From NCBI GenBank assembly GCA_945833895.1, contig CAMAGQ010000101.1, positions 1 through 5,842 on the forward strand: a stretch of 5,842 nt of DNA, given 5' to 3'. The DNA is from an uncultured bacterium (lineage in GTDB: Bacteria; Cyanobacteriota; Vampirovibrionia; Gastranaerophilales; Gastranaerophilaceae). The notes below the pieces were generated by a model, which worked only from the letters and a program-made list of their open reading frames with translations, was not told the DNA's origin and searched no databases. This document shows positions 1-4,781 of the stretch, piece by piece (the first letter of the stretch is position 1; the number at the start of each line of letters is the position of its first letter). A program made the position numbers and the translations under genes.

Positions 1-77
1 ATAAAAACCATATCGGCATAATTTTCAAAAACTTTAATAATATAAAAATAATTTACAAAAAGTTATAATCTGATTTT

Positions 78-146
78 CACCCCTCCCCCTAGAAGAGGTA
101 ACAAACAACTACCATCCCACATTGAGGGATGGAGTTAGGGTGGGTG
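78..146. repeat. GC-rich imperfect inverted-repeat element, possibly dispersed
   Basis: This C-rich then G-rich segment stands out from its AT-rich surroundings. An inner hairpin pairs CCATCCC (112-118) with GGGATGG (126-132) around a 7-nt loop. Outer arms CACCC (78-82) and GGGTG (142-146) are complementary, and CCCT (87-90) matches AGGG (137-140), so the element folds as an interrupted long hairpin. The right half, with GGAGTTAGGGTGGGTG, resembles dispersed intergenic palindromes seen in many bacterial genomes. That resemblance is from memory; only one copy lies in this window, so its repeat nature is inferred. It does not look like an intrinsic terminator, because no T-tract follows. Confidence 0.45.
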
Positions 147-192
147 CTAATTGAAATAAAGTTGATGCTGGATTTACCACATCCTACGGTTA

Positions 193-210
193 CACATACA
201 AATATATGTG
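193..210. promoter_or_regulatory. Short inverted repeat upstream of transporter promoter
   Basis: CACATA (193-198) and TATGTG (205-210) form 6-bp arms around a 6-nt spacer, about 35 bp upstream of the candidate -35 box of the transporter gene. The size and place would suit a binding site for a dimeric regulator acting from upstream. The arms are short and AT-rich, so a chance match is quite possible. It does not match the CRP consensus, and I cannot name a regulator. Confidence 0.2.
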
Positions 211-244
211 CAAACTTAACAAAAAATATAAATAAATTCAGTTC

Positions 245-279
245 TTGACCTTGGGATGTTTTTTTCTTACTATTATAAA
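245..279 (+). promoter_or_regulatory. Probable sigma70-type promoter of the MFS transporter gene
   Basis: Two overlapping -35/-10 pairs are visible, each with a 17-bp spacer. The first is TTGACC (245-250) with TACTAT (268-273). The second is TTGGGA (251-256) with TATAAA (274-279). Either would start transcription about 20-30 nt before the ATG at 308. The promoter overlaps the in-frame TTG at 245, which argues against that codon as a start. I cannot decide between the two pairs from sequence alone. Confidence 0.5.
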
Positions 280-296
280 TACGGTAGTTTATAGAG

Positions 297-301
297 AGGG
301 G
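297..301 (+). promoter_or_regulatory. Ribosome binding site fixing the transporter start
   Basis: AGGGG, within a longer GAGAGGGG run, lies 6 nt before the ATG at 308. This is good Shine-Dalgarno spacing and favours that ATG over the in-frame TTG at 245, which has no such motif. Confidence 0.7.
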
Positions 302-307
302 TTAATA

Positions 308-1681
308 ATGGATGATAAATTTGAATTGAAGAAATTTACAACCGTGAATTTCCTTAATTTCGCCCTCGGTTTTCTAGGGTTGCAGTTTGCGTGGCAGATG
401 AGAATTATTCTTTCTGCACCTGTAACCGAAGGACTTGGGGCTGACCCGTTTATATACGGGTTAATCTGGCTTGCAGGGCCGTTTACGGGAATGGTGGTAC
501 AGCCATTAATCGGTGCGTTATCAGATAAGACAAAATCTCGTTTCGGTCGCAGAAGACCTTATTTATTAGGCGGAGCTATTATCGCATCAATTGCGTTATG
601 GTTATTCCCTAATTCGGGAGAAATTGTAAACCACGTTGCCGAGTTTTTACATATTTCAATGCCTGCTGTTGCGGGGTTAATTTTTGCAGGAGTTATGATT
701 TGGGTTATTGATGCTTGTATAAACATCGCTCAAGGGCCTTACAGAGCGTTAATTCCTGATGTTGTACCAACTGAACAGCATTCGCTTGCAAATTCTTATA
801 TAAGTTTGGCAATCGGTTTGGGTTCTGTAGTTGCTGCAGCGACCGCACCTGTTTTGAAAATTGCTTTCGGGTATCAAATGTCAATTCCCGCACAATTTAT
901 TATGGCGGCGTTAGCGTTCACACTCGCAATGACCTGGACTTGCTTGACTATTAAAGAAAAAAGCACTCTTGATAGTGATAAAACTTCAGAAGAAAAAGAA
1001 GAAGTCGGGTTCTGGCAATCTATGAAAGAATTTTTTGCACTGTCACCTGAAGTTTCAAAAATCTGTATTATGCAGTTTTTCACTTGGATTGGTATGATGT
1101 GTATGATGATATTTTTCACCAACTTTGCAATTCATACGGTTTACGGCGTTCCTGATTTGACGAAATTGGCGGCTGATGTTCAGGCTCAGTTTATGGATGC
1201 TCAAACGACCGCAACAAATTATTCATCAATCTGTTTTGCAATATTTAACCTGATTTGCTTTGTAATCGCTATTCCAATCGGCGTTTTAGCGGGTAAATTC
1301 GGCAACAAAAAAGTTCATATCATTTCGCTTTTATCAATGGTAATTGCTTATCTGATTATGGGGTTATTCAAAACTTCACCTGTTGTTGTTGCGACAGGAA
1401 TGGCATTGTCAGGTATCGGCTGGGCAAGTGTTTGTGCTCTTCCGTTTGCAATGCTTTCAAGATACATCAAACCGGGTACGGAAGGTTCTGTAATGGGCAT
1501 TTTTAATATCTTCATCGCAGGCCCGCAAGTGTTTGTATGTACTCTTGTTGCATGGATTATAAACCAATCAGTCATAAACGCAGGCGGCTACTTGAATTAC
1601 CACTATGAATACACATTCTTTATCGGTGCGGCTTGCTTGCTAATCGCAGCGTTATTGACAGGTTCAATAAAAGAAAAATAA
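308..1681 (+). CDS. MFS sugar transporter, SLC45/GPH-like
   Basis: This 457-residue polytopic inner-membrane protein most likely imports a sugar such as a disaccharide by cation symport. Hydrophobic segments through both halves fit the 12-helix MFS fold, with a charged cytoplasmic loop near residues 215-245 between the halves. The loop after helix 2 carries GALSDKTKSRFGRRRP (69-84), the MFS motif A with the RxGRR signature of SLC45/GPH-type sucrose and maltose carriers. QGPYRALIPD (142-151) and GIGWASVCALPFAMLS (369-384) are also typical, and a degenerate second motif A lies at 325-336. The ATG at 308 is chosen for its Shine-Dalgarno site and because family members start shortly before helix 1; an in-frame TTG at 245 would add 21 residues overlapping the promoter. 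It is monocistronic, with its own promoter and terminator. No sugar hydrolase is adjacent, so the substrate is undetermined. Confidence 0.85.
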   Translation: MDDKFELKKFTTVNFLNFALGFLGLQFAWQMRIILSAPVTEGLGADPFIYGLIWLAGPFTGMVVQPLIGALSDKTKSRFGRRRPYLLGGAIIASIALWLFPNSGEIVNHVAEFLHISMPAVAGLIFAGVMIWVIDACINIAQGPYRALIPDVVPTEQHSLANSYISLAIGLGSVVAAATAPVLKIAFGYQMSIPAQFIMAALAFTLAMTWTCLTIKEKSTLDSDKTSEEKEEVGFWQSMKEFFALSPEVSKICIMQFFTWIGMMCMMIFFTNFAIHTVYGVPDLTKLAADVQAQFMDAQTTATNYSSICFAIFNLICFVIAIPIGVLAGKFGNKKVHIISLLSMVIAYLIMGLFKTSPVVVATGMALSGIGWASVCALPFAMLSRYIKPGTEGSVMGIFNIFIAGPQVFVCTLVAWIINQSVINAGGYLNYHYEYTFFIGAACLLIAALLTGSIKEK

Positions 1682-1705
1682 TTTATCAGGTAAAATTTTA
1701 TAAAA

Positions 1706-1746
1706 AGTAAGGGCGAAACTATTTTAGTTTTGCTCTTGCTGTTTTT
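1706..1746 (+). terminator. Intrinsic terminator after the transporter gene
   Basis: A 15-bp stem pairs 1706-1720 with 1726-1740 around the 5-nt loop ATTTT. It includes three G-U wobbles when read as RNA. A T-run (1742-1746) follows directly after one G. It lies 24 bp past the transporter stop codon and separates that gene from the next small gene. The wobble pairs make the stem weaker on the opposite strand, so it appears to be directional. Confidence 0.85.
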
Positions 1747-1775
1747 GGTCTTTATTGAGGGGGTAAATTTGACCG

Positions 1776-1796
1776 TTTGTAAATATATATTACAAA
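1776..1796. promoter_or_regulatory. Inverted repeat upstream of the 86-residue gene
   Basis: TTTGTAA (1776-1782) and TTACAAA (1790-1796) are perfect 7-bp arms around the spacer ATATATA. The site is centred about 50 bp upstream of the TATAAT box at 1836 and 100 bp upstream of the small gene's start. It could be an operator, but AT-rich inverted repeats arise easily in such DNA and no regulator can be named. Confidence 0.25.
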
Positions 1797-1835
1797 AAAC
1801 TCTTAAAACCCGCAAAATTCTCAAAAAAAAGGTTT

Positions 1836-1841
1836 TATAAT
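1836..1841 (+). promoter_or_regulatory. Candidate -10 box for the 86-residue gene
   Basis: A perfect TATAAT lies 44 nt upstream of the ATG at 1886 and downstream of the previous gene's terminator, which is where a promoter is needed. No good -35 hexamer is found 16-18 bp upstream, since that stretch is A-rich. The promoter may depend on an activator or on the A-tract upstream (1822-1830). A farther TTGACC at 1769-1774 has only a poor matching -10 (TACAAA, 1791-1796). Confidence 0.45.
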
Positions 1842-1870
1842 AAACAATTCAACTCGGTAGTAAAAAAGGT

Positions 1871-1877
1871 AAAGGAG
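1871..1877 (+). promoter_or_regulatory. Ribosome binding site fixing the 86-residue gene start
   Basis: AAAGGAG lies 8 nt before the ATG at 1886. Its last G is the first base of an in-frame GTG (1877), so that GTG sits inside the ribosome binding site and cannot sensibly be the start. Confidence 0.8.
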
Positions 1878-1885
1878 TGTGTATT

Positions 1886-2146
1886 ATGTTAGATGTATCA
1901 GGATTAAATGTTGCAGGTTCAAATGTTATTGCCCCAAACAGAAAAAAAGAAAACAATCCAATGGATGCCATTGTTCGAAAAATCAGAGAACAACGTGCGA
2001 TGGTTGAATTAAAGGAAATTGAAGAAATCAAGAAAAAGCCAAAAGAAGAACGAACTTTCGCAGAAAGAGTTAAGTTGGCATCACACAATATGGAAAAGGT
2101 TATGGCAGATATTGATAAAATTCCAACAGTAATTTACGTTGCATAA
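1886..2146 (+). CDS. Small charged protein of unknown function (86 aa)
   Basis: I do not recognise this protein. It has a short, mildly hydrophobic N-terminus rich in G, V and N (residues 2-16), then a Pro-containing linker. Two strongly charged probable helices follow, at about 26-50 and 57-78, split by KKPKEERT. The end is hydrophobic (IPTVIYVA). There is no transmembrane helix, no signal peptide and no cysteine. The central lysine/glutamate-rich part could form a helical hairpin or coiled coil. The gene looks real: it has a strong Shine-Dalgarno site, an upstream TATAAT, a terminator before it and a hairpin after it, and it fills the gap between its neighbours. It appears monocistronic and convergent with recF. 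Function cannot be inferred from context. Confidence 0.7.
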   Translation: MLDVSGLNVAGSNVIAPNRKKENNPMDAIVRKIREQRAMVELKEIEEIKKKPKEERTFAERVKLASHNMEKVMADIDKIPTVIYVA

Positions 2147-2153
2147 ACTTCAA

Positions 2154-2183
2154 ACAGGTAAGAGTTGTCCGGCTCTTACCTGT
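2154..2183. terminator. Hairpin between convergent genes, probable shared terminator
   Basis: An 11-bp perfect stem (2154-2164 with 2173-2183, arms ACAGGTAAGAG and CTCTTACCTGT) closes an 8-nt loop in the 41-bp gap between the 86-residue gene and recF. Being perfectly symmetric, it can fold from either strand. Neither side carries a strong T-tract: only TTT follows on the minus strand and a scattered CATTTA on the plus. Termination may therefore be partial or factor-aided, or the hairpin may mainly protect 3' ends. Confidence 0.6.
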
Positions 2184-2187
2184 ACAT

Positions 2188-3303
2188 TTATGTAGTGCAA
2201 TTTCCGTTATCGATTTTGTAAATTTCTACGTCTTTTAGAAATTCATCCTCAAAAAGAATTGTATCAACAGAGGTTATAATCGTTTGCGTGTTCGGATTGA
2301 TTGATTTTAACAGGTAATTCTGCCTAAGGTCGTCAAGTTCCGCCAATACATCATCAAGCAGTAAAATCGGTTCATCTCCTGTTTTTTCTGTAATAATATC
2401 AAGTTCCGAAAGTTTCAAAGACAGAACGATTGTTCTTTGCTGACCTTGCGAGGCGAATTTTGTAGCCTCTTGTTCGTTTATATAAAAAATAATATCATCC
2501 CTATGCGGTCCGACACAAGACTGACATCGCCTGATTTCTTCTTGTTTTCTTTCTTCAAGCGACAGGTCAAACTTTTCTTTTATAACTTCAATATCTTCAA
2601 TTTCCTTGTTAACCCCTAAAAAACTACAGTCGTACATAATTCGGAGGTGTTCTGTTTCGCTTATTGTTTTATGTTTTTCCTGTGCAATTTTTTCTATTTC
2701 CTTGAGGTATTTTTTTCTGATGTAAATAATGTTACTGCCTGTTATTGAGAGTTGTTCATTGAACACATCAAGTAAAGACTCATCCATAGTGCCTGCTTTT
2801 GCACAAGCCTTTAAGAAATTATTTTTCTGTACACGGATTTTGTCATACTTTGAAAGCCTGTCGTCGTAAGCAGGATAAATCTGCGAAATCGCTCTATCTA
2901 ACCAATCCCGCCTATCTTGCGGAACTCCTCTTAACAAGAGCAAATCTGAGGAGGCGAACAACACTGTTTTTAACACAGATTTAAAATCCTTTATGGTAGA
3001 TTTAACGTTATTTAGCCGAATCTCTCTTTTCTTTTCTCTGTTGTAACCGTACGACATTGAAATATCAGTGTTTGATTTGATTATATCTGTTTCAATTCGA
3101 AAGTGATCCTTGTCAAAATTTATGAGTTCGACAGAGTTTGAGGTTCTCGGACTTTTCAGAGTTGAGAGGAAATAAATACTTTCCAAAATATTTGTTTTCC
3201 CCTGTGCGTTTTTACCGATAATAAGAATTTTAGTCTTATCAAAACTTAAAAATAAGTCTTTACAATTTCTGTAATTTGTTAGTTTTAAACTTATCAACCT
3301 CAT
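2188..3303 (-). CDS. recF: RecF, DNA gap-repair SMC-like ATPase
   Basis: RecF (371 residues, the usual length) binds gapped or single-stranded/duplex DNA junctions in an ATP-dependent manner. With RecO and RecR it helps RecA load on SSB-coated gaps in post-replication repair. It has an ABC/SMC-type ATPase head. The Walker A motif is GKNAQGKT (30-37), and RRDWLDRAI (131-139) is the typical RecF LDR motif. Beyond a helical arm region (about 150-260) lie GPHRDD (265-270), the ABC signature ASQGQQR (284-290), and Walker B with D-loop PILLLDDVLAELD (312-324). All key ATPase residues are present. The start at 3303 matches family N-termini (MRLISLKLTNYRN). There is no Shine-Dalgarno sequence before it, but a TATAAT lies 7 nt upstream, suggesting leaderless expression. 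It is not next to dnaA, dnaN or gyrB. It is divergent from the pilT operon and convergent with the 86-residue gene. Confidence 0.95.
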   Translation of the reverse strand: MRLISLKLTNYRNCKDLFLSFDKTKILIIGKNAQGKTNILESIYFLSTLKSPRTSNSVELINFDKDHFRIETDIIKSNTDISMSYGYNREKKREIRLNNVKSTIKDFKSVLKTVLFASSDLLLLRGVPQDRRDWLDRAISQIYPAYDDRLSKYDKIRVQKNNFLKACAKAGTMDESLLDVFNEQLSITGSNIIYIRKKYLKEIEKIAQEKHKTISETEHLRIMYDCSFLGVNKEIEDIEVIKEKFDLSLEERKQEEIRRCQSCVGPHRDDIIFYINEQEATKFASQGQQRTIVLSLKLSELDIITEKTGDEPILLLDDVLAELDDLRQNYLLKSINPNTQTIITSVDTILFEDEFLKDVEIYKIDNGNCTT

Positions 3304-3316
3304 AGAAGTAATTATA
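3304..3316 (-). promoter_or_regulatory. Probable recF promoter -10 giving a leaderless transcript
   Basis: Read on the minus strand, a perfect TATAAT occupies 3316 to 3311, and only 7 nt (3310-3304) separate it from the recF ATG. A -10 box usually places the start site about 6-8 nt downstream, at or next to the A of the ATG. No purine-rich Shine-Dalgarno motif lies in between (TACTTCT). A clear -35 is lacking: the 17-bp-spaced hexamer is CAATAA. A more distant promoter with an SD-less leader remains possible. Confidence 0.5.
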
Positions 3317-3344
3317 CTGCAAACATACGACTTTTATTGATATA

Positions 3345-3373
3345 TAGACATTATCAGAAATTTATTGTATAAT
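3345..3373 (+). promoter_or_regulatory. Strong sigma70-type promoter of the pilT operon
   Basis: TAGACA (3345-3350, five of six matches to TTGACA) and a perfect TATAAT (3368-3373) are separated by an ideal 17 bp. The start site should fall near 3380, giving a leader of about 35 nt with GAGGAAGGG before the ATG at 3415. This is the best promoter in the window. It sits back-to-back with the recF -10 box in the 111-bp divergent gap, so the two promoters could influence each other. Confidence 0.75.
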
Positions 3374-3414
3374 TAGTATATTAAGAATATAAGAGAGGAA
3401 GGGCTTTATCAAAT

Positions 3415-3666
3415 ATGTTACCGGTTATCACAGAGGATATTGCAACAACAGCATTTGCAGAAATTTTTGAAGATATGCCTGCATGGCGAAAGAAAATGAT
3501 TCATTACATAAAGGAAGAAAATCCTGAAGTAAATACTGCAATCATAGAAGCAGCAAATAAAACCAGTCTTGACCCGAAAGCAGTTGCACTGGGTGCATAT
3601 ATGGTTTACCTGCTGATTGAAATGGCAGCAAATGACAGTGATGCAATAATGAAATATACAGAATAA
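3415..3666 (+). CDS. Small protein of unknown function, first in the pilT operon (83 aa)
   Basis: I do not recognise a named family. The protein is acidic and helical. Residues 1-35 contain an amphipathic stretch with a MPAWRKKM turn. Residues 37-50 (NTAIIEAANKTSLD) look like a short helix, and DPKAVALGAYMVYLLIEMA (53-71) is a hydrophobic helix that may pack in a helical bundle or lie on a membrane. That segment contains D, K and E, so a true transmembrane span is less likely. GAGGAAGGG precedes the ATG, with 11 nt from its last G, slightly long. The stop codon is only 14 nt before the pilT ATG, so co-translation with pilT from the promoter at 3345 is likely. By position it may act with the pilus motor, but nothing in its sequence proves this. 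Confidence 0.75.
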   Translation: MLPVITEDIATTAFAEIFEDMPAWRKKMIHYIKEENPEVNTAIIEAANKTSLDPKAVALGAYMVYLLIEMAANDSDAIMKYTE

Positions 3667-3670
3667 GGTT

Positions 3671-3674
3671 GGAG
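3671..3674 (+). promoter_or_regulatory. Ribosome binding site fixing the pilT start
   Basis: GGAG lies 6 nt before the ATG at 3681, an ideal spacing. An in-frame TTG at 3669 overlaps this motif and has AAGG directly abutting it with no spacer, so the ATG is preferred and the four upstream codons are probably untranslated. Confidence 0.75.
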
Positions 3675-3680
3675 AAATAT

Positions 3681-4748
3681 ATGGTTATTGAAGATTTATT
3701 AAACGAGTTAAAAGAAAGAGGCGGATCTGACTTACACATATCAAGTATGTTACCGCCGGTAGGACGTATTGACGGTAAGTTGGTACGTTTTGATTACGAA
3801 CCGTTGACAGCAGAAGATGTTGAACACTTGTTGTTCCCTATGTTGTCAAACGAACAAAGACGTCACTTAGAACAAGATTGGGAACTTGACTTTTCTTACG
3901 GTGTTGAAGGCATCGGACGTTTCAGGGTTAACTTCTACAAAGATAAAGGGGCTTACGCTGCCGCATTCAGAACGATTGCAACAACAGCACCTCAACTTGA
4001 AGAATTGGGAATGCCTCCGATTGTTACAACAATTGCTGAAAAGCCAAGAGGTCTTATCCTTGTAACAGGTCCTACAGGTTCAGGTAAATCAACAACCCTT
4101 GCGGCGATGATTGACTATATCAACAGAACCCGTGCAGAACATATTTTGACAATTGAAGACCCTGTCGAATTTGTTCACACTTCTAAAAACTCAATTATTC
4201 ACCAAAGAGAGTTGGGTATGGATACCAGATCATTTGCAAATGCTCTGAAATCAGCACTTCGTGAAGACCCTGATATCATTCTGGTAGGTGAGATGCGTGA
4301 CCACGAAACTATCGCACTTGCTTTGACAGCAGCAGAAACAGGTCACCTTGTGTTTGGTACACTTCACACCTCTTCAGCTGCACAAACTATTGACCGTATT
4401 ATCGACGTATTTCCGGAAGGTCAGCAACAGCAAATCCGTGTACAGCTTGCAAACTCTCTTGTAGCTGTATTCTCACAAACACTACTTCCAAAACGTCAGC
4501 CGGACGGTTCTAAAAAAGGTCGTGTTATGGCTCAGGAAATCATGGTCGTAACACCTGCAATTGCAAACTTAATCAGAGAAGCAAAAGCGGCTCAGATTTA
4601 CTCAACAATCCAAACAAGTTCAGGCTCTGGCATGCAGACTTTGGAAAATGCTCTTGCAGATTTGTTCAAAAAAGGTTTGGTTACAATTGAAGATGCTGTT
4701 CAAAAATCTTCAAAACCTGCAGAATTGAAACGTCTAATTCAAGGTTAA
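3681..4748 (+). CDS. pilT: PilT, type IV pilus retraction ATPase
   Basis: PilT is the hexameric cytoplasmic ATPase that depolymerises type IV pili, powering twitching motility and DNA uptake. The predicted protein is 355 residues, normal for PilT and much shorter than the PilB extension ATPase. An N-terminal PAS-like domain (about 1-100) precedes the RecA-like ATPase core. Visible motifs are Walker A GPTGSGKST (130-138), the Asp box EDPVEF (159-164), Walker B DIILVGEMRD (198-207) with its glutamate, and the His box HLVFGTLHT (222-230). The C-terminal retraction motif reads AIANLIRE (293-300), where proteobacterial PilT has AIRNLIRE; cyanobacterial homologues, as I recall them, also vary at this third position. 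Arginine codons are biased to CGT (12 of 21), suggesting strong expression. It is the second gene of a three-gene operon. No pilB, pilC or pilin gene is in the window. Confidence 0.96.
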   Translation: MVIEDLLNELKERGGSDLHISSMLPPVGRIDGKLVRFDYEPLTAEDVEHLLFPMLSNEQRRHLEQDWELDFSYGVEGIGRFRVNFYKDKGAYAAAFRTIATTAPQLEELGMPPIVTTIAEKPRGLILVTGPTGSGKSTTLAAMIDYINRTRAEHILTIEDPVEFVHTSKNSIIHQRELGMDTRSFANALKSALREDPDIILVGEMRDHETIALALTAAETGHLVFGTLHTSSAAQTIDRIIDVFPEGQQQQIRVQLANSLVAVFSQTLLPKRQPDGSKKGRVMAQEIMVVTPAIANLIREAKAAQIYSTIQTSSGSGMQTLENALADLFKKGLVTIEDAVQKSSKPAELKRLIQG

Positions 4749-4770
4749 AATTGTTATACGTAAATAAATT

Positions 4771-4778
4771 AAGGAGGT
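4771..4778 (+). promoter_or_regulatory. Near-perfect Shine-Dalgarno site of the 269-residue gene
   Basis: AAGGAGGT is fully complementary to the 16S rRNA anti-SD tail, with 3 nt between it and the ATG at 4782 (about 5 nt counted from the GGAGG core). It is the strongest ribosome binding site in the window and contrasts with recF, which has none. Confidence 0.8.
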
Positions 4779-4781
4779 TTT

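Larger units (their letters stand above)
1..307. other. Non-coding upstream region of the transporter gene
   Basis: No convincing gene lies in the first 307 bases. Positions 1-77 are very AT-rich with short A and T runs and show no structure I can name. A GC-rich imperfect inverted repeat follows (78-146), then a short inverted repeat (193-210), then the promoter of the transporter (245-279) and its ribosome binding site. A gene belonging to the left neighbour may end or start just outside the window, but no coding remnant is visible at the left edge. Confidence 0.7.

Noticed and set aside
129..248. A 39-codon open frame on the plus strand starting at an ATG inside the GC-rich repeat
   Set aside because: Its start abuts a GAGGG with no spacer, it overlaps the inverted repeat and the transporter promoter, and its translation has no domain-like character.
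245..307. Extension of the transporter by 21 residues from a TTG at 245
   Set aside because: The TTG is part of a -35 hexamer candidate and has no Shine-Dalgarno site, while the ATG at 308 has one at ideal spacing.
705..1575. Three minus-strand open frames inside the transporter gene (705-893, 874-1122, 1348-1575)
   Set aside because: They are antisense to a well-supported gene, lack ribosome binding sites and do not encode recognisable proteins.
1805..1836. AAAACC and GGTTTT inverted repeat upstream of the 86-residue gene, as a possible riboswitch or attenuator
   Set aside because: The arms are only 6 bp with a 20-nt low-complexity loop, and the structure lies before the expected transcription start.
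1603..2088. Minus-strand open frames at 1603-1824 and 1849-2088
   Set aside because: The first runs across the transporter's 3' end and terminator. The second mirrors the 86-residue gene, which has far better start signals on the plus strand.
2437..2984. Plus-strand open frames inside recF (2437-2619, 2799-2984)
   Set aside because: They are antisense to recF, whose conserved motifs span these positions.
3338..3356. TGATA-N9-TATCA inverted repeat surrounding the -35 box of the pilT operon promoter
   Set aside because: Arms of 5 bp in AT-rich DNA are expected by chance, so it was not annotated as an operator despite its suggestive position.
3542..3739. Minus-strand open frame across the 83-residue gene and the pilT start
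   Set aside because: It overlaps two plus-strand genes with proper ribosome binding sites and has no protein-like features of its own.
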